A stretch of 64,000 bases of DNA from Eutreptiella sp. 'Long Island Sound 2002' (lineage: Eukaryota > Euglenozoa > Euglenophyceae > Eutreptiales > Eutreptiaceae). Within the stretch, counting starts at the first letter, position 1. The number at the start of each line of letters is the position of its first letter. Location of the stretch: assembly GCA_964036045.1 (NCBI GenBank), contig OZ038379.1, positions 17,219,317 through 17,283,316 on the forward strand, written 5' to 3'. Below the pieces are notes generated by a model. That model saw only the letters and a program-made list of their open reading frames with translations. It had not been told where the DNA came from and searched no databases. Made by a program: the position numbers and the translations under genes. This document shows, piece after piece, positions 32,158-39,611 of this stretch.

Positions 32158-35100
32158 ATGTTACTTTTTTGTGGCAAATGTGGTCGTTGTGATGTCCCTG
32201 TTGTTGATTGCGCTGCACACATTGCCCATGGATCATTCTTCGCTGAAGTTGCATTCCCATGGAAAGATGACGTTCAAGTTGGTACTCCACACTATGTACA
32301 CCGCCGGGTTAAGGTGAACATTGACAAGATTATTGAAAATTGCAATAATGTTGGGCAATTGTTTGACATCAAGGTGACAAATTTGTGTCATCAATGTCTC
32401 ATTTGGCATTCTTACACACCATCGGCACGTTACAACAAGGGACGTCATGTTGTTGGATGGGCATGCCAAGTTGGATGTCTTTTGCAAAGCGCAGCAGCAT
32501 CAAATGTGTGGACATTCTTACCACCCACATTGCAGAGGCAATGGCGATTTGTTTGTACCCACATGGTTGCTGGAATGGGCGACTGTCATGAATTGTACCT
32601 CACTACGACACCTATTGCGTCCATGCAAGAGTATTGGTGTATGGCATCGTTGCCATTTGACACAAAGTGTGCCATTTGCCGCAAGATGTTGCCACCGGAA
32701 AAGTGCTGTGTTGTTCCAATGCACCGTTTTGCTGAAGCGCAATGGCTCATTGGAAAGGAAGTTGCCCTTGCGTCAAAAGAGGCGGAAAAGTTTGCACAAC
32801 TAGCGCCATTGTGGAGTGCACCATCCGAGTTTATGTTAAAATTCATGGTATTCACGCGCGTAAGGATTAGTTTTCAAAATGGTTTGGAGTTCATCACATG
32901 TGGTCCATGCAGACAATGCCCCACCAAGCGACATTTCTTCTCGCAAGTGTTCCCACACAACATCCTACACAAGACAATTGCATCAAGAGCAGCGTTTCTT
33001 GCTCCCACAAGTGAAAATATTCCATGGGCCTCTGCTGTGCGCTTGAAGGATCGCATCGTCAAGGGTAGTCGTGTGGGAAGAAGGCCAAATGGATCAATGG
33101 GCAACATCCAATGGCGGACATTGGCATTTGGTGCACATGCAAGAGGTCTATCAACGCAGCTCATCACATTGCAAGCACCGTGGTCAAACTTTTGGCGTCA
33201 CAAAAGAGGCGATCCACATCATCGTGGTGAGTTAGAAACATATGTGCTTTATCACCGCACGGATCTACATGAGTATTTTGCGCATGTGTTGGGACATGAT
33301 TTCAAAGAGAGGTTCAATGTTCCATCGTTCATGGCACCGTCAATAGTGGATACATGTAAAGGATATTGGGTGCAGAAGTTGCAGAAGAGAGCAAAGAAAG
33401 AGGACAAGGATAATGATGCTTCAATGCTTACAACAGATGTGGCACGCCAAACGCGTCAACGGTTGTATGGTGCTGTTGCAGGTTGGCCACATCCCGTGTC
33501 ACTACCAAGGTGTAGGAACAATGAGGTGGCTGCAACAATACATGCTCTTCTCGTGGTGCCTGAGCTTAAGGAATTTTTTTGCCACAGTATGAATGGAGAC
33601 ATTTTAGAAAGGCAATTTAAGTGTTTGGCACGTGAGTTGTTGCAAGGACAACATCCTCACAAAACATCGTTCACAACTTTCTCCAATATGTTGCGCAAGG
33701 CAATGGAGCATGTTCATCCTTTGCAATGCACTAAGGACTTGGTCTTCTTGACTATTGTTGAATTGTGCTGTGTGGATCATGATACTTTGGCCGCAACTGC
33801 TTATGATGTCAACACCATGGACAAGATACAATTATGTTGCATTGCAATTGACTATAGCACACAAGAATGCATGCTTCCGGCTCCATTGTTCTTTCTTAGT
33901 GAACACATTTGTAAGAGCAACATCATGCATGCGGCACCTCCAATGCTATTGATAGTTGTTCATGGTCAACCAACAACTTCATTGGGTTTGGAACGATGTT
34001 TCATACAAGATCCATGCTACTTCTTGCATAGCATTGTTCAAAAACAAGGCTCAACCATAATTGCATACGTGAGAGGCCGGAACAGTTTAGGGAGTCATTG
34101 TTGGTTTGAGTGTGGAGATGGCAGGGTTGAAGAATTACACGAGCTCAACTACTTAGATTTGCAACCTAATTGTGCAATGTACTTGTTGTATTCACATACG
34201 GAATTTGCGTCTTTTTATAAATGGAACCCACATAAATTGGTCACTCATGAGGAAAGTGAAGAACACGCATCCATGTTGGATGATGCAGTGGATGTGGACC
34301 CACTCGTTGTTCCGGCTGAGATTGCACAAGCTACAACGCCAACACAACCCTATTGTGGGGATTTTGAGGTGAGCCATGATGTTGGCTCCGACACCAGCCA
34401 AGAAGAACATGTTGCCCATGAAGAGGATAGTTTGGAATATACATCCCGAAAACAACACCTCAACGGTGTTCATGTATTACTTACTACTCTTGCGGAATTG
34501 AACGCGTCTGAGAGGCCGGCTCAATGGTTGAAAAATTTCACTACAGCAGTAACATGCCGTTTGCCCAACTTCAAATGTGCTTCGGAATATCTGGAGGCCT
34601 TTTTATTTCCATCACATTTTCCCATGTTTGACGAAGGGGGGCATTTTTTTGGTGTAATGCCAATGAAATTATACAAGGAACGTGATTGGAAGTGTAACCC
34701 GTTTGTAACGTTTGAGGATTATGCAGAAGAGGTGTTGTGTGATCCACACTCCACTTGTCAATGTGATCCCTCTTGGCTTGCATTTGCATTTAACATTGTG
34801 TTAATGCGCATCTTAGATAAGGCACCACATGTAAAGTTTGTGCAACAAGGGATGGCAGAAGCATTGTGGAATTACCGAAGTCAAGATGAGTACGGTGCAC
34901 GATTTGGGCACCGTGTCTACCAAAATCTACTGTACAATGAAACAGAGGCACGCCAAAGGGTGAAGGAATTATGCGCAGCATTTCGCGAGTTTGGTTTACC
35001 CACCTACTTCTTAACCCTAGCCAATGATCAAACAAGCTTTCCTGGGGTAAAGGAAGCATATGAAACTATCATTGCCTTGGGGTTAAATCCCAATGATTGT

Positions 35101-35442
35101 TTGCCCTTCATGCAACGGGTTTGGCACAGATCCGTGGAGTTATTTTTTGATTGGATTAGGAATGATCCATCGCAGCCGTGTGGCAATGTCCGACACCTTT
35201 TTTATAGACATGAATTTCAGCCAGATGTTGGAAACACTAGTCATGTGCATTGTTTCATTTGGACACAAGAAAATATGGCTGAAACAGATCCGACTCTTTT
35301 TCACCAGCATGCCACAATAGCATTGTCACGTATCACAGCGACAATTCCAGGTGCTTTTGATTATGTGGATGATTTGAGGGAGCGCAAGAGATTGGAAACT
35401 TTGGCATTTGAAAAGTTGCAACATGAGCACCGACCAAAGTGA
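32158..35442 (+). CDS. Helitron-like Rep (HUH) N-terminal part with a USP-like region; frame continues past TGA
   Basis: This protein should initiate rolling-circle transposition by nicking DNA. The first ATG in frame is 32158; upstream only TTG is available, so a spliced 5' exon is possible. The N-terminus has Cys/His clusters (FCGKCGRC, LCHQC, KCAICRKM). Residues about 444-690 resemble a ubiquitin-specific protease fold: a Cys-box-like SLPRCRNNEVAATIHALL with Glu where the nucleophile should be, and a His-box-like GSTIIAYVRG followed by WFECGDGRVEE, so probably inactive. The Helitron Rep domain fills about 840-1094 with the HUH motif SHVHCFIW (His1029, His1031). TGA at 35440 ends this segment, but the same frame stays open immediately afterwards into the helicase. 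CGA-to-TGA mutation, recoding or (less likely) an intron could explain it. Confidence 0.72.
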   Translation: MLLFCGKCGRCDVPVVDCAAHIAHGSFFAEVAFPWKDDVQVGTPHYVHRRVKVNIDKIIENCNNVGQLFDIKVTNLCHQCLIWHSYTPSARYNKGRHVVGWACQVGCLLQSAAASNVWTFLPPTLQRQWRFVCTHMVAGMGDCHELYLTTTPIASMQEYWCMASLPFDTKCAICRKMLPPEKCCVVPMHRFAEAQWLIGKEVALASKEAEKFAQLAPLWSAPSEFMLKFMVFTRVRISFQNGLEFITCGPCRQCPTKRHFFSQVFPHNILHKTIASRAAFLAPTSENIPWASAVRLKDRIVKGSRVGRRPNGSMGNIQWRTLAFGAHARGLSTQLITLQAPWSNFWRHKRGDPHHRGELETYVLYHRTDLHEYFAHVLGHDFKERFNVPSFMAPSIVDTCKGYWVQKLQKRAKKEDKDNDASMLTTDVARQTRQRLYGAVAGWPHPVSLPRCRNNEVAATIHALLVVPELKEFFCHSMNGDILERQFKCLARELLQGQHPHKTSFTTFSNMLRKAMEHVHPLQCTKDLVFLTIVELCCVDHDTLAATAYDVNTMDKIQLCCIAIDYSTQECMLPAPLFFLSEHICKSNIMHAAPPMLLIVVHGQPTTSLGLERCFIQDPCYFLHSIVQKQGSTIIAYVRGRNSLGSHCWFECGDGRVEELHELNYLDLQPNCAMYLLYSHTEFASFYKWNPHKLVTHEESEEHASMLDDAVDVDPLVVPAEIAQATTPTQPYCGDFEVSHDVGSDTSQEEHVAHEEDSLEYTSRKQHLNGVHVLLTTLAELNASERPAQWLKNFTTAVTCRLPNFKCASEYLEAFLFPSHFPMFDEGGHFFGVMPMKLYKERDWKCNPFVTFEDYAEEVLCDPHSTCQCDPSWLAFAFNIVLMRILDKAPHVKFVQQGMAEALWNYRSQDEYGARFGHRVYQNLLYNETEARQRVKELCAAFREFGLPTYFLTLANDQTSFPGVKEAYETIIALGLNPNDCLPFMQRVWHRSVELFFDWIRNDPSQPCGNVRHLFYRHEFQPDVGNTSHVHCFIWTQENMAETDPTLFHQHATIALSRITATIPGAFDYVDDLRERKRLETLAFEKLQHEHRPK

Positions 35443-38400
35443 CAAGTCTTTAATGAGGAAACAAGGGAATGGCAATGTCGATTCAATTGTCCATGGCGAG
35501 TGTGTTGTAACCAATGGTATCGGCACGAAAACCCCAATATTCCAGATGATATAGCTGACCTTTTGGTTGACCTTGAGTTGGCCAAATGGAATTCCAAGGG
35601 TGACTTGGAATTATCGCCATCCCTGTGTGGTACAATGATGTACCCTTGTCGTGGTTATGGTTGCAAACGTGTTAGTTCTTTTTTTCCACGTTCTTTTCAA
35701 GCGACTGAGTCTCATCAAAATGCCCAGGTAGTGAATGGAATGTTTTGCGTTGCATACATTTGCAAATACCTTGCTGGTGCGGAAGAACGCACAGTTGTGC
35801 GATTGGCACAAACTTCTAAAACAACATGTAAGGTACAAGAAACTGATCGTCATTTGCGAAAGCGACACAAGAACATCCATCGTCCAGCAAAAAATCATCA
35901 TGGGAAGGGAATAAGTACCACAGAGATTGCAACACATTTGTTGAGATTGCCACCAATTTTTTCTACTTGGGATTGTCGATTTGTTGAAACAGGGCCCATG
36001 GAACGACGTTATACCACACTTAAACGTAATTGGAAGCCTGATGAAGATGACCATGGGACGTTGTACGGCATGTCATATGATGAAACAGATGTGGATGCTG
36101 ACCCCACTCGTTGCGGAGGGGTGCAGGTTGCAAATAGGTGGCAACCCAATCATCCACAAAGAGAACCGCATGTAGATGCAACGCGTGTGTATCAACGATG
36201 GTCCAATAGTAGGACCAACGCCGATAGTGTAACGGTATATGGATTGCGGCCCCCGGAGTTGAATTGTTTACTAATTGATGAATATTTCAAGTTTGCAATA
36301 TTCTGTCCAAGGAAGGGGATTGTGAAACGCGAGTGGATTATCGATTGGGTGCAACATGGATTTTTTGATTTACGTGGTATCCCCATCAAGCTACGATGCA
36401 CCATTTTTCAAGCACCACACTTGTTGCAGATTTTCGTCACAGTTCTTGGTGCAAATCATGTCTTACACCAAATGGTGACATTGTTACACACGGGTTCAAG
36501 CAACCACAACATTAAAGTGATTTCTTGGGAACATACAAAGCCTTTGGTGGTGGTGTTTCCAACATATGGTCCTTGCGATCAAGAGGTTTGGGAATGTCAC
36601 AATGCCATCACCACAACGGTTTTCCATGATGAGAGCACATTGCTTCCACAAATTCTTGGATCAAGAAGTGGTCGCACTGCAACACAAATTCGTTTGCTAC
36701 TACAATCTTTTATATTGACGGATTTAATGTTTTGGCCTATTTCATACCATAGCCGGTGGCAACATACACGTCGTGCATATGCCACCATGCATGGTGAAGT
36801 AAAGTCAACGATTGTATGGGCAACCACAACAACGGAACTGGAACTTGAGATGCAAAAAAAATGTGAAGACCACATACGGCAAGTGAAGCGACGTCATCAT
36901 GGTGTATTATGCAAGCTGCCACAATGGGGCAGTGATCCATCACAAACAATTGAATCATATCACGAACAAGGAGGGACTTTACCAATCTTTGTTGCTAGGT
37001 TAAGGTGTATTCGACCATTGCAGGTAGTGCGCAAAGATCCCACATATCGGATGCAACCTTTGTACATTAGTGCCCCTCCTAGAGCAGGGAAGACTTTTTT
37101 GTTACTGTGTATTGCTATTATGATTGAAAACATGTACCATGGAGCCGTTATATATGAAATTACAGCTTTGTCTGCATTGAGAGCCGCTCATTTGGGTGGG
37201 TGGCATATTCATGTATTGTTTGGGTTTGTGGCGACCAAAAAAGGTAAGTGGGTTACAGCACGCGCTCTGGCGGCAATTGCAATGGCTCGTTTAGACAAGA
37301 ATATGGTTTTGCGACGATTCTTGCAAGAGGTCGCAGTCTTACTTATTGACGAGGTAATGCAAGTTGGAGGGGAGGTATTGGCTGCAATGGATTATGTTCT
37401 ACGAAAAGTACGTGGGGTGGACTTGATATTTGGTGGAATATTCGTGGTTGCTTCGGGTGACCATTATCAAAATGAGCCAATTGATCAAACATGTCCCCTT
37501 CAAACTATTCTAATGCAATACCACTTTGACCCCATTGTGCTTACCACAATGTTCCGCGCAAGGAAAGATAAGGTGCTACAACACTTAATTACCACCATGC
37601 GGCAGCCTGCACTTAGCAATGATGAAGCCACAGCAATCATTGGTTTGTTGTGCGCACATTGCAATATTGTGCAGCATAAGAGTGAGGTGCCACCACATGG
37701 GACTTGGGTGTTAGCCACACATGAAGCGGTGGACGATGCTCGTAAAACTTTGTACCACGACAGTGTAAATCCCAAAACCACATTTGCGGCACGGGATCAG
37801 GTACTACGTGCTATTGAGTGGAAGCCAGTGACGGGACGCTCCATAACAACAATATTAAACAAATGTAGTGGGTTGGCAAGCAATTGCTATGTTGTGCAAG
37901 GGGCAAACATTATCATAACGCAGAACATTCGATCTGCCGCTCATCCTCTCATTCCAAATGGGGCTACAGCCCGGGTTGTTTCATGGGATGCGGATTCCAT
38001 TGAGGTTGATCTCATTTCACCATTTGAGGCGAACGGCGTTCGTTTGACACGTTACGAGGCAGTTGTTGTAACCCCATCAGGCACAACGGCACGAAGATGG
38101 CAATTGCCCATTGAGCTTGCAAACGCCACCACTGTACATGATAGTCAAGGCAGAACAATCTTGACATTGGCTACATGCATGGATGAATGTTGGAAAAACC
38201 AAATGTGGGGGAGATCCATGTTGTTCACTTTGATTACACGTGTTGAGCGTTTGTGTGATCTATATTTTGTTGGATTTACACCACCATCATTGAGAGTTTT
38301 GCTGTTACAACGGACTTCATGGCATGCCCATGCTGATTGTTGGTTGGCAATACGCAACATTTTGCCACATAACGATCCCCCTTTGGAAATGGCTACATCT

Positions 38401-38553
38401 CATGACAAGTTACAACATTTACTTGGCAACCCTCCATGGACAATAAATGATGAGATTGCATTGCCGCAATCACGTACCAACGTTGTATATTTGATTGAAT
38501 CCGCCCCATCCACAAGTGGATTGCGACGAAATGCTATTTGTTACATTGGTTGA
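35443..38553 (+). CDS. Helitron-like Rep C-terminal part and Pif1-type helicase
   Basis: It continues in frame from the Rep segment with no frameshift. The first 450 codons complete the Rep region (Cys pairs, GISTTEIATHLLRLPPIF, METGPMERR-like stretch), possibly including the catalytic tyrosine region, which I could not pin down. The superfamily 1 helicase follows: Walker A APPRAGKT (37072-37095), Walker B LLIDEV with GGIFVVASGDHYQ downstream, QGANIIITQNIRS and the C-terminal signature IELANATTVHDSQGRTI...LITRVERL. The helicase would unwind the donor strand at transposition. The end holds the first half of a GIY-YIG nuclease motif (VVYLIES...CYIG) right up to the TGA at 38551. There is no ATG near the start of this segment, supporting one original polypeptide rather than separate genes. 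Confidence 0.82.
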   Translation, partial: QVFNEETREWQCRFNCPWRVCCNQWYRHENPNIPDDIADLLVDLELAKWNSKGDLELSPSLCGTMMYPCRGYGCKRVSSFFPRSFQATESHQNAQVVNGMFCVAYICKYLAGAEERTVVRLAQTSKTTCKVQETDRHLRKRHKNIHRPAKNHHGKGISTTEIATHLLRLPPIFSTWDCRFVETGPMERRYTTLKRNWKPDEDDHGTLYGMSYDETDVDADPTRCGGVQVANRWQPNHPQREPHVDATRVYQRWSNSRTNADSVTVYGLRPPELNCLLIDEYFKFAIFCPRKGIVKREWIIDWVQHGFFDLRGIPIKLRCTIFQAPHLLQIFVTVLGANHVLHQMVTLLHTGSSNHNIKVISWEHTKPLVVVFPTYGPCDQEVWECHNAITTTVFHDESTLLPQILGSRSGRTATQIRLLLQSFILTDLMFWPISYHSRWQHTRRAYATMHGEVKSTIVWATTTTELELEMQKKCEDHIRQVKRRHHGVLCKLPQWGSDPSQTIESYHEQGGTLPIFVARLRCIRPLQVVRKDPTYRMQPLYISAPPRAGKTFLLLCIAIMIENMYHGAVIYEITALSALRAAHLGGWHIHVLFGFVATKKGKWVTARALAAIAMARLDKNMVLRRFLQEVAVLLIDEVMQVGGEVLAAMDYVLRKVRGVDLIFGGIFVVASGDHYQNEPIDQTCPLQTILMQYHFDPIVLTTMFRARKDKVLQHLITTMRQPALSNDEATAIIGLLCAHCNIVQHKSEVPPHGTWVLATHEAVDDARKTLYHDSVNPKTTFAARDQVLRAIEWKPVTGRSITTILNKCSGLASNCYVVQGANIIITQNIRSAAHPLIPNGATARVVSWDADSIEVDLISPFEANGVRLTRYEAVVVTPSGTTARRWQLPIELANATTVHDSQGRTILTLATCMDECWKNQMWGRSMLFTLITRVERLCDLYFVGFTPPSLRVLLLQRTSWHAHADCWLAIRNILPHNDPPLEMATSHDKLQHLLGNPPWTINDEIALPQSRTNVVYLIESAPSTSGLRRNAICYIG

Positions 38554-38865
38554 ACAAATGATATGCAAAGACGCCTGCAAGATCATAAGACTGGTCGTGG
38601 GGCAAAGCAAACCAAGGGCAGGTCAAATTGGGTGGTAAAGGGGTTGGTCATGGGTTTCCACGAGAGTGATTGTGGGAATAGAAAAGAACGCTGTCATATG
38701 TGTGGCCGCTGCGATGCTTTTGCTTTTGAATTGGAGTGGCGCCGTATGCCTTGGCACTCCCATTCCACAACACGTGATAGGTTAAGGATTGCACGTCTTT
38801 TAATCCATGACAAGATTATCCTTCAAGCACAAAGGTTGCAAGGGTTGTATGTTGTGTGCCATTGA
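38554..38865 (+). CDS. GIY-YIG (SLX1-like) nuclease C-terminal part, fused in frame to the Helitron helicase
   Basis: Directly after the TGA at 38551-38553 the same frame continues TNDMQRRLQDH, then NWVVKGLVMGF and AFAFELEWRRMPWHS, ending at a natural stop at 38865. With VVYLIES and CYIG just before the TGA this makes a full GIY-YIG domain of about 100 residues: both tyrosines, the conserved Arg (QRRLQDH) and the metal-binding Glu (FELEW) are present. The pattern is close to SLX1-type structure-specific nucleases, which cut branched DNA. A Cys-rich insertion (CHMCGRCDAF) precedes the Glu. The TGA falls between YIG and the following T, a position that varies in the family; CGA (Arg) is the simplest ancestral codon. 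Translation of this end needs read-through or an intact sister copy. Confidence 0.72.
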   Translation, partial: TNDMQRRLQDHKTGRGAKQTKGRSNWVVKGLVMGFHESDCGNRKERCHMCGRCDAFAFELEWRRMPWHSHSTTRDRLRIARLLIHDKIILQAQRLQGLYVVCH

Positions 38866-39079
38866 CTAACCCATCCATTTGTTATAGTTTTGCACTACAA
38901 AATTTCATGTACATGACCCTCTAACCTTGATTGATTGCTAACCAAACATTTCATTTGTTTCAGTTTGGAATGTGCAACATCAGATTTTGGCATAATGGAT
39001 TTACACATTGTGGCTTTTCCGGTTGCCGTTTGAGTTTTTGCTTTGTGTACTGCATGTTTGCCACATGATTTTATGCCTA
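38866..39079. other. short spacer of the Helitron-like element before the LTR insertion
   Basis: AT-rich, no open frame of note. It ends with GCCTA at 39075-39079, the left target-site duplication of the gypsy element. Confidence 0.7.
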
Positions 39080-39611
39080 TGTAAGTGCGGCTAGCCCCAT
39101 CTGCTCAGATTTTCAGACATTCTGCCCAGATTGGCTACATTTTGGTCATTTTCTTTGCTTCGGCGGAATTGCCGCCTCGCAGCTCAGTCACAGGATATTT
39201 CCTATATATTTCTGATATGCCGGATTTGATTCCGCGGTCCATTTCCCGTAAATCCGCCGCATTCCGCTATTTTAGCTGGAATCGCCATTTGCCGTTGACG
39301 CGCGCTCGCGGCCCAGATCGGCCATACAATTTTACATAAATGGATTATTTAAATTCATACGGACAGTTTTGGACACTCAGATGTATTTAGAATAATTCCC
39401 CTCAATTTTCTTCATAGACTGGGATTTTCTGCCGGACCACAATCAGCATGGACCTTGCTTCTGTTGTCGCTGCTCTCGCCTCCGTTGGTGTTCGTGTATC
39501 CGGTTCCAACCCCAATAACAACATCCAGGGAGACTCCTCGCGTGCCTGCCCCACTGGTCTTGCCGGCCCCGAGCCCTCCGGCACCCACATCGACCCAGGG
39601 CAGCACTTTCA
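39080..39611 (+). repeat. 5' LTR
   Basis: 532 bp, TGTAAGTG...CACTTTCA, identical by eye to 49313-49844. Contains a TATA-like sequence at 39203-39210 and the ATG proposed for Gag at 39448. Confidence 0.97.
39203..39210 (+). promoter_or_regulatory. TATA-like box in the 5' LTR
   Basis: TATATATT about 245 bp upstream of the Gag ATG is the best TATA-like match in the LTR. The transcription start (R boundary) is not determined. Confidence 0.33.

Noticed and set aside
35400-35480. An intron removing the first Helitron TGA
   Set aside because: A 96-nt GT-AG pair in phase exists, but it would delete well-formed coding sequence and lacks a pyrimidine tract. It cannot apply to the second TGA, which lies between adjacent GIY-YIG residues.
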